The translations under genes were made by a program, and so were the position numbers. The notes beneath the pieces are model-generated. The model saw only the letters and a list, made by a program, of their open reading frames with translations, did not search any database and was not told where the DNA came from. Below, piece after piece: positions 17,823 through 26,221 of a DNA stretch of 64,000 nucleotides. How positions within the stretch are numbered: position 1 is the stretch's first letter; every line of letters starts with the position of its first letter. This DNA comes from Gallionella straubiae (GTDB lineage Bacteria; Pseudomonadota; Gammaproteobacteria; Burkholderiales; Gallionellaceae), in the NCBI RefSeq assembly GCF_051257895.1, contig NZ_CP194331.1, forward strand, positions 2,480,001-2,544,000. Direction: 5' to 3'.

Positions 17823-19106
17823 ATGGAAGAGCGCGGCAATAAGACCATCATGTGCAGTGTGCTGTTCTTGGATATTGCGGAATATTCCAAGAAATCGGTG
17901 TCTGGGCAAATTTCGCTGAAAGACAGGTTTAACAGCTACCTTTCTGCCGCCATCGGCGACGTGCCGATGACCGACCGGATCATTCTCGACACGGGCGACG
18001 GTGCGGCGATCAATTTCCTCGGTGATGTCGAAGACGCTTTGAAGGCCGCCCTCGGCCTGCGCGAAAGCATGCTCAACGAGGCGCCCGATATCGACCCTCC
18101 GCTGCTGGTGCGGATGGGCATCAACCTCGGTCCGGTCCGCCTGGTGCGGGACATCAACGGCCAGCCCAACATCGTCGGTGACGGCATCAACGTCGCGCAG
18201 CGCGTGATGGGTTTTGCGGAAGCCGGCCAGATTCTCGTGTCACGTTCCTACTACGATGCAGTATCGCGCCTTTCCCCGCAGTATGCAGGGATGTTCCACT
18301 ACCAGGGTTCGCGCACCGACAAGCATGTGCGCGAGCACGAGGTATACGCGATCGGTTATCCGGGCGACAAGCCGGTGCAGCCGGCCGCGGAGAGTGGCGC
18401 TGCCGAACAGGAAGCCGGTGTGCCATGGCGTGTCAAGCTCGGTCTGGATGTTGCGGCAAGCAGGCTGGGCGACATGGCGGGAGGATTTGCAGAAAAATTC
18501 AGGCAGGCAGCCCCCAAACAGCGCGCCTTGTATGCGGCTGTTGCCGCCATCCCGCTGCTGCTGATCGGCGCGCTGCTGCTGAAACCGTCGCACAATGGGG
18601 AAGTGCCCGCCTTGCCCGCCGAACAACCGCATACGGCAGATGTCAGCCAGCCGGCCGTTCCTGTCGCGCCTCACACAGAAAGCAAGGCGGCGGAGACGCC
18701 TGGCGCACGCGTTGCCGTCAAACCGGATGCAAAAAAGCCTGCCGAAGCCAAGGCAGACGTCAAGAAGGCGACCGGCCAGACCAGCCAACCGGCGGCACAG
18801 CCCAAGCCCAAGGCTGCCGAACCAACCGACAAGAAGGCAGCCGACAAAAAGACCTGGCTTGAAACCTTCAAGGATAGTGCCGAACAAGGCGCAGAGGCAC
18901 GCATCTCCGTCAGCTGCAAGGAAGGAACACAGTTGTTCGTGGATGGCGCGGATAAAGGCAAGGTGACTGGAAAGGGCTTGACCGTAGCGGTTCCGCCGGG
19001 CAAACACACGGTGATTGTGAGTTCTGCAAGCGGCATTCTCCACACGCAGAGTGTCGATGTGGACCCGGGCAAGACGGCGCATATCAGGCCGAAATTCTGT
19101 GATTAG
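17823..19106 (+). CDS. Membrane protein with class III cyclase-homology domain and PEGA-like tail
   Basis: Residues 1-175 form a class III nucleotidyl cyclase homology domain with the metal Asp residues D17 (LFLDIAEYS) and D59 (GDG 58-60) and the late motif VGDGINVAQRVMGFA. The usual substrate Lys before GDG appears replaced by Leu, so nucleotide specificity or activity is doubtful. A membrane segment (YAAVAAIPLLLIGALLL, about 240-257) separates it from an Ala/Lys/Pro-rich linker and a C-terminal PEGA-like beta domain (GTQLFVDGADKGKVTGKGL, PPGKHTVIV). It is followed by a Ser/Thr kinase, suggesting a shared signalling pathway. The cellular role is unknown. Confidence 0.75.
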   Translation: MEERGNKTIMCSVLFLDIAEYSKKSVSGQISLKDRFNSYLSAAIGDVPMTDRIILDTGDGAAINFLGDVEDALKAALGLRESMLNEAPDIDPPLLVRMGINLGPVRLVRDINGQPNIVGDGINVAQRVMGFAEAGQILVSRSYYDAVSRLSPQYAGMFHYQGSRTDKHVREHEVYAIGYPGDKPVQPAAESGAAEQEAGVPWRVKLGLDVAASRLGDMAGGFAEKFRQAAPKQRALYAAVAAIPLLLIGALLLKPSHNGEVPALPAEQPHTADVSQPAVPVAPHTESKAAETPGARVAVKPDAKKPAEAKADVKKATGQTSQPAAQPKPKAAEPTDKKAADKKTWLETFKDSAEQGAEARISVSCKEGTQLFVDGADKGKVTGKGLTVAVPPGKHTVIVSSASGILHTQSVDVDPGKTAHIRPKFCD

Positions 19107-19174
19107 CGAGACTTTCCTGAGACAGGATTCATGCGGATGAATATCGCAATTAAAAATTCATTGGGATGGTTGCC

Positions 19175-20389
19175 ATGATCAGCCAGATAGGGCGCTACGA
19201 GGTGCTCGGCGAGCTCGGTCAGGGCGCGATGGGCATCGTCTACAAGGCCAAGGATCCGCTGATCGACCGCGTGGTTGCGATCAAGACGATCAACCTCGGG
19301 CTCGCGCTGGACGAGAAGGAAGAATACGAAGGCCGCTTCTACCAGGAAGCCAAGGCGGCCGGGCGGCTCAACCACCCGAACATCGTGACCATTTACGACG
19401 TGGGCAAGAGCGGCGACGTGGCTTACATCGCCATGGAATTCCTGCAAGGGCGCGAGTTGCGCGACATCATGAACGACAGCGGGCTGTTGCCGGTCGATCA
19501 GGTGCTGGATATCGTCGCACAGGTGGCGCAGGGACTGGCCTATGCGCACGAGCATGACATCGTGCACCGCGACGTCAAGCCTTCGAACATCATGGTGGTG
19601 CGCGACGGGCACGTGAAAATTACCGACTTCGGCATTGCGCGCATGGCTTCCTCGGCGGTGCGCACCCAGACCGGCATGGTGCTGGGCTCGCCCAAGTACA
19701 TGTCGCCGGAGCAGGTGATGGGCAAGGCGATTGACCAGCGTTCGGATATCTTCTCGCTGGGGGTGATGCTCTACGAGATGCTGACCGGGCAAGCGCCGTT
19801 CAATGGCGAGAATGTCAACGCCATCATGTACCAGACCCTGAATGCGGTGCCGGCACCGCCTAATACATTGAATCCCGCGGTACCGGAAATGGCCAATTTC
19901 ATCGTGGCCAAGGCCTTGGCCAAGAAGCTCGCGGATCGCTACCAGAACGCCAAGGATTTTGCCGTCGATTTGCGCGCCTGCCGCGATACCTTGCCTCGTT
20001 CCGGTAAAGAGATCGATGTTTCGCCGCACGCCGGTGGCGAGAAGAAATTGCCTGATGTGATCGATATCAGTGCACGCAAGAACATGGATGAAGAAGAGGT
20101 AAAGCTGGCGGCGGGTTTGTCGTCGGCCTTCGACTCCGCTGCCGCGACCATGCGGTTGGCCGCGCTGACAGGCAGCAGCGAAGATGTGGACGAATTGGCA
20201 AAGACCCTGAAAATCGAGCGCCCGAGCGCGGCGGCAATCAGCCAGGCGGCGCCGTCAGCCAAACCCTCCCGCCCTGTTGCGCGCCCCAGCCCGGTAGAAT
20301 CGCCCGCCAAATCCGGCGGCAGCAATCTGATGCTGATAGCCGTTGCGATCCTGGTCCTGCTGGGCATCGCCGCAATTCTCATGGCCTGA
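19175..20389 (+). CDS. Hanks-type serine/threonine protein kinase
   Basis: PknB-like kinase of about 404 residues. The N-terminal catalytic domain shows the glycine loop GELGQGAMGIVY, VAIK lysine, HRDVKPSNIM catalytic loop, DFG motif (ITDFGIARM), activation segment ending MSPEQV, and DQRSDIFSLGVMLYEMLTG. All key residues are intact, so it should be active. A linker of about 110 residues leads to a C-terminal membrane segment (LMLIAVAILVLLGIAAILM) with no extracytoplasmic sensor domain after it. ATG 19175 is preferred over 19166 for ribosome-binding-site spacing. The neighbouring cyclase-homology protein may be input or substrate; this is inference. Confidence 0.92.
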   Translation: MISQIGRYEVLGELGQGAMGIVYKAKDPLIDRVVAIKTINLGLALDEKEEYEGRFYQEAKAAGRLNHPNIVTIYDVGKSGDVAYIAMEFLQGRELRDIMNDSGLLPVDQVLDIVAQVAQGLAYAHEHDIVHRDVKPSNIMVVRDGHVKITDFGIARMASSAVRTQTGMVLGSPKYMSPEQVMGKAIDQRSDIFSLGVMLYEMLTGQAPFNGENVNAIMYQTLNAVPAPPNTLNPAVPEMANFIVAKALAKKLADRYQNAKDFAVDLRACRDTLPRSGKEIDVSPHAGGEKKLPDVIDISARKNMDEEEVKLAAGLSSAFDSAAATMRLAALTGSSEDVDELAKTLKIERPSAAAISQAAPSAKPSRPVARPSPVESPAKSGGSNLMLIAVAILVLLGIAAILMA

Positions 20390-20404
20390 TTTTACGGCCC
20401 AAAG

Positions 20405-20818
20405 ATGGCGCTCCAGACTTCGCTGCGCCTTGCCGTGTTGCTGCTGTTATCCCATATGCTGGTCGCCACCGTGGTGTGCCTGACTGCGGTGCCGCCGATA
20501 GTCAGGCTGGCGCTGCTCGTGACTATCCTGCTGAGCCTGTTCTACTATCTGGTGCGCGATGCGCTGTTGCTGCTTCCGGGTTCGTGGCGCAAAATTTCGC
20601 TCGATCAGGACAGCGTGTCGGTAACCACCCGGGGCGGCTCCACCCTCTCCGGCAAGATCACAGGCGGGACCGCCGTCACTCCCTATTTCGCCGTATTGCG
20701 CATCAGGCCGGAGGGCCGTTATTTTCGGGTTTCCCGGACCATCTTCTCGGATATGCTGGGCAAGGATGAATTCCGCGACTTGCGCGTGCGCCTGAGATTT
20801 TCCCGGAAGTTGTTTTAA
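20405..20818 (+). CDS. YgfX-like small membrane protein
   Basis: A 137-residue protein with two closely spaced membrane segments (AVLLLLSHMLVATVVCLTAV and LALLVTILLSLFYYLV) and a soluble C-terminal beta domain (WRKISLDQDSVSVTTRGG to FSRKLF). This is the layout of the YgfX/CptA family, known in E. coli as a membrane partner linked to SdhE and reported to affect cell shape. Relatives are often encoded near nadB and rpoE, as here. It ends four bases into the convergent nadB stop. Similarity is by layout, so the assignment is moderate. Confidence 0.65.
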   Translation: MALQTSLRLAVLLLLSHMLVATVVCLTAVPPIVRLALLVTILLSLFYYLVRDALLLLPGSWRKISLDQDSVSVTTRGGSTLSGKITGGTAVTPYFAVLRIRPEGRYFRVSRTIFSDMLGKDEFRDLRVRLRFSRKLF

Positions 20819-22395
20819 AGATTTTCGGGCGTGAGGATGGTGGGGCGCGGCTCCGCCAGCATGCCCGGATAGTCCTTGCTGAAATGCAGGCCGCGGCTTT
20901 CGTGGCGCAGCAGGGCGCTTTGCACGATCAGTTCGGCGTTCATCACCAGGTTGCGCAGCTCCAGCAGGTCCGAGCTGACGTGAAAGTTGGTGTAGTACTC
21001 ATGGATTTCGTCCTGCAGCAACTGGATGCGGTGCTGCGCGCGCTGCAATCGCTTGTTGGTGCGCACGATACCTACATAGTCCCACATGAAGTGGCGCAAT
21101 TCCGCCCAGTTGTGCGAGATGACGATCTGCTCGTCCGCATCCGTCACGCGGCTTTCGTCCCATGCGGGCAGGGGCGGCGGCGCCTCGTGCGGTTTGCCCA
21201 GGATATCGCGGACCGCGGCATCCGCGAACACCAGGCATTCCAGCAGGGAATTGCTGGCCAGCCGGTTGGCCCCGTGCAGCCCGGTGCAGGCGGTTTCTCC
21301 CACCGCATACAGGTTCTCCATATCGGTACGTGCGTTCAGGTCGGTGACGACCCCGCCGCAGGTGTAGTGCGCCGCGGGAACCACCGGGATCGGTTCCTTG
21401 CTGATGTTGATGCCCAGGCTGAGGCAGCGCGCGTAGATGGTCGGGAAATGTTCCTGCAGGAATTCGACCGACTGGTGCGAGATATCCAGATAGACGCAAT
21501 CCAGTCCGCGCTTCTTCATCTCGAAGTCGATCGCACGCGCCACCACGTCGCGCGGGGCGAGTTCGGCGCGCTCATCATGCCAAGGCATGAAACGCGTGCC
21601 GTCGGGCAGCTTCAGGATGCCGCCTTCGCCGCGCACCGCCTCGCTGATCAGGAAGGATTTCGCGTGCGGGTGGTACAAACAGGTCGGATGGAACTGGATG
21701 AACTCCATGTTGGCCACGCGGCAACCGGCGCGCCAGGCCATCGCGATGCCGTCGCCGGTCGCCGTGTCGGGGTTGGTGGTGTAGAGGTAGACCTTGCCGG
21801 TGCCGCCGGTCGCCAGGATGGTGTCCCGGGCGGCGATGGTGACGACCTCGTCGCTCAGGCTGTTCAGGGCGTATGCGCCATAGCAGCGATTGTCCGGCAG
21901 GCCGAGTTTCCGGCCGGTGATCAGGTCGACCGACAGGTGGTTTTCCAGCACCGTGATGTTCGGGTGCTTCAGCACACGCGCGGCAAGCGTTTCCTGCACC
22001 GCATGGCCGGTTGCATCCGCCGCATGGATGATGCGCCGGCGGCTGTGCCCGCCTTCTCGGGTGAGGTGGTAGCCCGTGCCGCTGGAGCTGTCCCTGGTGA
22101 ACGGCACGCCCTGATCAATCAGCCAGTCGATGGCGGCCTTGCCGTGCTCGACGACATAGCGCGTGACATCTTCATCGCACAGGCCGGCGCCGGCGGTGAG
22201 GGTGTCCTGGATATGCGCATCCAGCGTATCGTCGGCGGACAGCACGGCGGCAATGCCGCCCTGCGCCTGGCCGCTCGCGCCGTCCAGCAGGGATTTCTTG
22301 GTAATCAGCCCGACTTTCCGGTGATCGGCCAGCTTGATGGCCAGCGCCAGCCCCGCCAGGCCGCTGCCGATAATCAGTGTGTCAAATCGCAGCAA
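20815..22395 (-). CDS. nadB: L-aspartate oxidase NadB
   Basis: FAD enzyme that oxidises L-aspartate to iminoaspartate, the first step of de novo NAD synthesis, working with NadA. The dinucleotide motif IIGSGLAGLALAIKL, SGQAQGGIAAVL, TREGGHSRRRIIHAADATG and the C-terminal helical domain are present. TTG 22395 is chosen because it puts the start directly before LRFDTLIIGSGLAG with a GGGA upstream, giving 526 residues, the usual size; a TTG at 22473 would add 26 unconserved residues. It is divergent from rpoE, a common betaproteobacterial layout. Confidence 0.94.
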   Translation of the reverse strand: MLRFDTLIIGSGLAGLALAIKLADHRKVGLITKKSLLDGASGQAQGGIAAVLSADDTLDAHIQDTLTAGAGLCDEDVTRYVVEHGKAAIDWLIDQGVPFTRDSSSGTGYHLTREGGHSRRRIIHAADATGHAVQETLAARVLKHPNITVLENHLSVDLITGRKLGLPDNRCYGAYALNSLSDEVVTIAARDTILATGGTGKVYLYTTNPDTATGDGIAMAWRAGCRVANMEFIQFHPTCLYHPHAKSFLISEAVRGEGGILKLPDGTRFMPWHDERAELAPRDVVARAIDFEMKKRGLDCVYLDISHQSVEFLQEHFPTIYARCLSLGINISKEPIPVVPAAHYTCGGVVTDLNARTDMENLYAVGETACTGLHGANRLASNSLLECLVFADAAVRDILGKPHEAPPPLPAWDESRVTDADEQIVISHNWAELRHFMWDYVGIVRTNKRLQRAQHRIQLLQDEIHEYYTNFHVSSDLLELRNLVMNAELIVQSALLRHESRGLHFSKDYPGMLAEPRPTILTPENL

Positions 22396-22609
22396 TTGGA
22401 ATCCCGATTTATTTACCCGGATAGAACTATAGCAGACCGAGGGCAAGGAACGGTTCCGTCCCCTCGGCCGCAATGAATGGGAACTTATTCCCTGTTATCG
22501 GGTCGGATTTTGCGCATAATAAAGCGGGCTAACGCGCGCGGGGCGAAGCGGTTATACTTGCCTCCGCAAAAGGCGCGACAGTCACGATAACAACTTGGAA
22601 AAGTCAGGG

Positions 22610-23209
22610 ATGGCAGACCGGGAAATCGATCAGCAGTTGGTGGAGCGCGTCCAGCGCGGTGACAAGCATGCCTTTGATTTGCTGGTATCCAAGTACCAGC
22701 GCAAGCTCGGGCGGCTCATTTCCCGCTTCGTGCGGGACCCGGCAGAAGCCGAGGATGTCACGCAGGATGCCTTTATCAAGGCGTACCGCGCCCTGCCGGG
22801 GTTCCGCGGCGAGAGCGCTTTTTATACCTGGCTGTACCGCATCGGCATCAATACGGCAAAAAATCATCTGCTGGCGAACAAGCGGCGTGCGCCGACCAGC
22901 ACGCCGTTCGATGCGGAAGAGGCCGAGTCGTTCGAGGAAGGCGGCCTGCTGCATGAGGTCAGTACGCCGGAAAATGAACTCATGAGCAAACAGGTTGTCG
23001 ATGTCGTGCAGACTTCGTTGCAGCAATTGCCGGAGGATTTGCGCAGCGCGCTGACGCTGCGCGAGATCGAGGGTCTGAGTTATGAGGAAATCGCCAGTGT
23101 GATGAATTGCCCGATCGGCACGGTGCGGTCGAGAATCTTCAGGGCGCGCGAGGCGGTGGCAGAGAATCTGCGCCCGCTGTTGGAAACCAGCAAGGGTAAG
23201 AGGTGGTAG
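22610..23209 (+). CDS. rpoE: RNA polymerase sigma-E factor RpoE/AlgU
   Basis: ECF sigma factor of the envelope-stress response. Region 2 (FDLLVSKYQRKLGRLISRFV, AEDVTQDAFIKAYRALPGF) and region 4 (LPEDLRSALTLREIEGLSYE, MNCPIGTVRSRIFRAREAV) are complete. ATG 22610 gives MADREIDQQLVERVQRGD, 199 residues. It heads rpoE-rseA-rseB-mucD, in which RseA and RseB restrain it at the membrane. A region of 214 bases separates it from nadB and may hold an autoregulated promoter, which I could not place with confidence. Confidence 0.95.
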   Translation: MADREIDQQLVERVQRGDKHAFDLLVSKYQRKLGRLISRFVRDPAEAEDVTQDAFIKAYRALPGFRGESAFYTWLYRIGINTAKNHLLANKRRAPTSTPFDAEEAESFEEGGLLHEVSTPENELMSKQVVDVVQTSLQQLPEDLRSALTLREIEGLSYEEIASVMNCPIGTVRSRIFRAREAVAENLRPLLETSKGKRW

Positions 23210-23211
23210 AC

Positions 23212-23706
23212 ATGAAACAGGAAATTTCTGCATTGATGGACGGCGAGTTGTTCGAGGACGAGGCGGAAGATTTGTTCGACCGGATCAAACAGGATTCTGA
23301 TGCGCACAGGGATTGGGCGGTTTATCATCTGATCGGTGATGTGCTGCGCCAGCCGGAGCATATCCATTGCGACCTGGGTGCGAAGGTGCGCGAGCGCATG
23401 CAGGATGAACCCACCGTTCTGGCGCCGCGTAGCCGGGCGGTAAAACAGAAAATGCGTGCGGTTGCGCTGTCGGCGGCGGCCTCGCTGGCGGCAGTCGGAG
23501 CGGTGGTCTGGATGTCGTTGCAGATCAGCCCGGAATCCGCGCCGCAGATGGCGATGCAGCAGCCTGCCTTGCGCCCGGTCAGTGCGCAGATTCAGCCCAA
23601 GTCCAATGACTATTTGATGGCGCACCAGGAGTTTTCCCCAAGCATCGACATGAATGGCGGCGCCTCCTATATCCGCACCGTTTCCTACAGCAGCGATGAA
23701 AAATAA
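23212..23706 (+). CDS. rseA: Anti-sigma-E factor RseA
   Basis: Inner-membrane anti-sigma factor that sequesters RpoE. The N-terminal cytoplasmic domain (EISALMDGELFEDEAEDLFD, DAHRDWAVYHLIGDVLRQ) matches the RseA family. A membrane segment (VALSAAASLAAVGAVVWMSL, about 80-100) is followed by a short periplasmic part that would bind RseB. The start ATG 23212 lies two bases after the rpoE stop. The 164 residues are usual for betaproteobacterial members. Confidence 0.9.
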   Translation: MKQEISALMDGELFEDEAEDLFDRIKQDSDAHRDWAVYHLIGDVLRQPEHIHCDLGAKVRERMQDEPTVLAPRSRAVKQKMRAVALSAAASLAAVGAVVWMSLQISPESAPQMAMQQPALRPVSAQIQPKSNDYLMAHQEFSPSIDMNGGASYIRTVSYSSDEK

Positions 23707-23725
23707 CACCGGGGCCGGGACAGCG

Positions 23726-24685
23726 ATGAGGATATGCATTGCGCTTTGCGGACTGCTGCTGGTCGCCGCCAATACCCATGCGGGAGAGCGGGAGGTCAGC
23801 CTCGACTGGCTGAAGACCGTCGCTTTCGCAGCCCACCAGACCGACTACAGCGGGGTGTTTGTTTACCAGTATGACAACCGCGTCGAGACTTCGCGCATCA
23901 CCCATGTCGTCGAACCGGACAGCGAATATGAAAAGCTGGAGAGCCTGGATGGGCCCAGGCGCGAAATCATCCGCCACCACGGGCAGGTCTGGTGTTACAT
24001 CAGCCACAAGATGGTGCAGGTGGACAGCCAGCAGGGGCGTAGCAGGTTTCCGTCCCTGCTGCCCGAGCAGTTGTCATCGCTGAGTGCGAACTATCAGGCC
24101 CGGGAGGCCGGAGTGGAACGGGTGGCCGGGCACAACACCCATGTCATCCTGTTCCAGCCCATGGATAACCTGCGTTACGCGCACAAAATCTGGGCGCACA
24201 CCGATTCCGGCCTGCTCCTGAAGGCGGCCGTCTTGGGCGATAAAAACAAGGTGATCGAGCAATATACCTTTACCCAATTGCAAATCGGCGGAAACATCGA
24301 CCGCTCCTGGATCGGCGCACAGGACTCTGCAGGGCGCGGCGTGGGCGTAGCGCCGGAAACCGCCAAGGGGGGCACCGCCATCAATAGCGGCTGGGTGGTG
24401 GATGCGCTACCGGCCGGCTTCAGGAAAACGAAGGAGATCCAGCGGCCTATGCGCGGCAAGCATGCCCCCGTGACGCAGATGGTGTTTTCCGACGGATTAA
24501 GCGCGATTTCCATCTTCATCGAGCCTAATGATGAAGACGAAGACGACAGGAATGGTTTGACCAGCCGCGGTGCGGTGAATCTGCATCACAAAGTGCTGGA
24601 TAAGAATTTAATTACCGTGGTCGGCGAAGTTCCGCCACGCACGGTGATGCAGGTGCTCGACTCGGTGCGTTACAACGGTAAATAG
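23726..24685 (+). CDS. rseB: Sigma-E regulator RseB (MucB)
   Basis: Periplasmic protein that binds RseA and protects it from DegS-type cleavage until lipoprotein or LPS signals arrive. A signal peptide is visible (MRICIALCGLLLVAANTHA), then the MucB/RseB N-terminal lipid-binding domain (AAHQTDYSGVFVYQYDNRVE) and the C-terminal domain (SGWVVDALPAGFRKTKE, MVFSDGLSAISIFIEP). ATG 23726 has a GGGA upstream; an in-frame ATG at 23696 would overlap rseA and add ten residues. The length is 319 residues. Confidence 0.9.
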   Translation: MRICIALCGLLLVAANTHAGEREVSLDWLKTVAFAAHQTDYSGVFVYQYDNRVETSRITHVVEPDSEYEKLESLDGPRREIIRHHGQVWCYISHKMVQVDSQQGRSRFPSLLPEQLSSLSANYQAREAGVERVAGHNTHVILFQPMDNLRYAHKIWAHTDSGLLLKAAVLGDKNKVIEQYTFTQLQIGGNIDRSWIGAQDSAGRGVGVAPETAKGGTAINSGWVVDALPAGFRKTKEIQRPMRGKHAPVTQMVFSDGLSAISIFIEPNDEDEDDRNGLTSRGAVNLHHKVLDKNLITVVGEVPPRTVMQVLDSVRYNGK

Positions 24686-24744
24686 CCCGAGGTGCGAAGA
24701 GGGGCGATCGGCAGTTTCTGATTTTTTTAATATAAGGAAAATTT

Positions 24745-26139
24745 ATGCTAAAAAAATTGCTTGGTTTTATTGCGCTGGCTGCGGGGATTGCCTTGGGGGC
24801 ATCGGCATACGCCAAGGAATTGCCGGATTTCACCGATCTGGTGGAAAAGCAGGGGCCGGCGGTGGTCAACATCAGCACCACGCAAATCATCCGCAACGCC
24901 CAGGGATTCCACAATATTCCCGAAGGCGATCCTTTCCATGAATTTTTCCGCCGCTTTGCCCCGCAGATGCCGCGTGAGCAGGAGTCGCAATCGCTGGGTT
25001 CGGGTTTCATCATCAGCGCAGATGGCTACATCATGACCAACGCGCACGTGGTGGACAGCGCCGAAAAGATCACCGTACGCCTCACCGACAAGCGCGAGTT
25101 CCGCGCCAAGGTCATCGGCGCGGACAAACGCACCGATGTGGCCCTGCTGAAGATTGAAGCGACCGGGCTGCCGAAAATTACCGTCGGCGATCCGAATAAA
25201 CTGAGAGTGGGCGAATGGGTGGTTGCCATCGGCTCGCCGTTCGGCTTTGACAGCAGCGTGACGGCGGGCATTGTCAGCGCCAAAGGGCGCTCCCTGCCGC
25301 AGGATAATTTCGTGCCGTTCATCCAGACCGATGTGGCGATCAACCCCGGCAATTCCGGCGGGCCGCTGTTCAACATGAACGGCGAAGTGGTTGGCATCAA
25401 TTCTCAGATATATACCCGTTCCGGCGGCTCGATGGGCTTGTCCTTCGCCATTCCGATCGACGTGGCGACGCAGGTGACCGAACAATTACGCACCAGCGGC
25501 AAGGTGACGCGCGGGCGCATCGGGGTATCGATCCAGGAACTGACGCGCGAACTGGCCGAGTCGTTCGGCCTGAGCAAGCCGGCCGGTGCGCTGATCAGTA
25601 GCGTGGAAAAAAACGGTCCGGCGGACAAGGCGGGCATCGAAGCCAGCGACGTGATCCTCAAGTTCGACGGCAAGCCAGTGAACAGCTCCAGTGATTTGCC
25701 GCGCATGGTGGCCGCCACCAAACCCGGCAGCAAGGTGACGGTCGAGCTGTGGCGCAAGGGCGCGTCCAAACAGGTCACCGTGGAGGTCGCGGAAATGCCG
25801 GAAGACGGCAAGCTGGCGCGCGCCGCGAAGAAGCTCGCCGACGATGTAGCCGAGGCGATCTCGCGCCTGGGCATTGCGGTCAGCGAACTGAGCAAGGAGC
25901 AACTGGATGAGTTGCAGATCAACGGCGGGCTGCTGGTGGAAGAGGTCAAGGGCTCGGCCGCGCGTGCCGCCGGGCTGCAGCACGGCGACGTGCTGCTGGC
26001 CATCGGCAACATCCCGATCCGCTCGCTGGGCCAGTTCAACGAGATACTCAAGCAGGTTCCCAAGGGGAAAAATGTCGCCTTGCTGGTGCGGCGCGACGAT
26101 GCCGCCTCGTATGTGGCGATCCGCCTGGACGAGAAATAA
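24745..26139 (+). CDS. mucD: Periplasmic serine endoprotease DegP/MucD
   Basis: HtrA-family protease-chaperone for misfolded envelope proteins and a usual end gene of betaproteobacterial rpoE operons. A signal peptide (LLGFIALAAGIALGASAYA) leads to a trypsin-like domain with the intact triad H101 (TNAHVV), D131 (RTDVALLKI) and S204 (GNSGGPLF), followed by two PDZ domains (GRIGVSIQELTRELAESFGL and GLLVEEVKGSAARAAGLQHG). The length of 464 residues is typical for MucD. AAGGAAA lies nine bases upstream of the ATG. Confidence 0.94.
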   Translation: MLKKLLGFIALAAGIALGASAYAKELPDFTDLVEKQGPAVVNISTTQIIRNAQGFHNIPEGDPFHEFFRRFAPQMPREQESQSLGSGFIISADGYIMTNAHVVDSAEKITVRLTDKREFRAKVIGADKRTDVALLKIEATGLPKITVGDPNKLRVGEWVVAIGSPFGFDSSVTAGIVSAKGRSLPQDNFVPFIQTDVAINPGNSGGPLFNMNGEVVGINSQIYTRSGGSMGLSFAIPIDVATQVTEQLRTSGKVTRGRIGVSIQELTRELAESFGLSKPAGALISSVEKNGPADKAGIEASDVILKFDGKPVNSSSDLPRMVAATKPGSKVTVELWRKGASKQVTVEVAEMPEDGKLARAAKKLADDVAEAISRLGIAVSELSKEQLDELQINGGLLVEEVKGSAARAAGLQHGDVLLAIGNIPIRSLGQFNEILKQVPKGKNVALLVRRDDAASYVAIRLDEK

Positions 26140-26221
26140 CACAACCCTGCGTACTCCGCCCGAATCGGCTAGAATTCGCGCTTTGCGAATCAGTCGGTTC
26201 AGGCGTTTTATTTAGGCACTC

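Noticed and set aside
20884..22476. Long plus-strand open frame opposite nadB
   Set aside because: Antisense shadow of nadB without conserved sequence.
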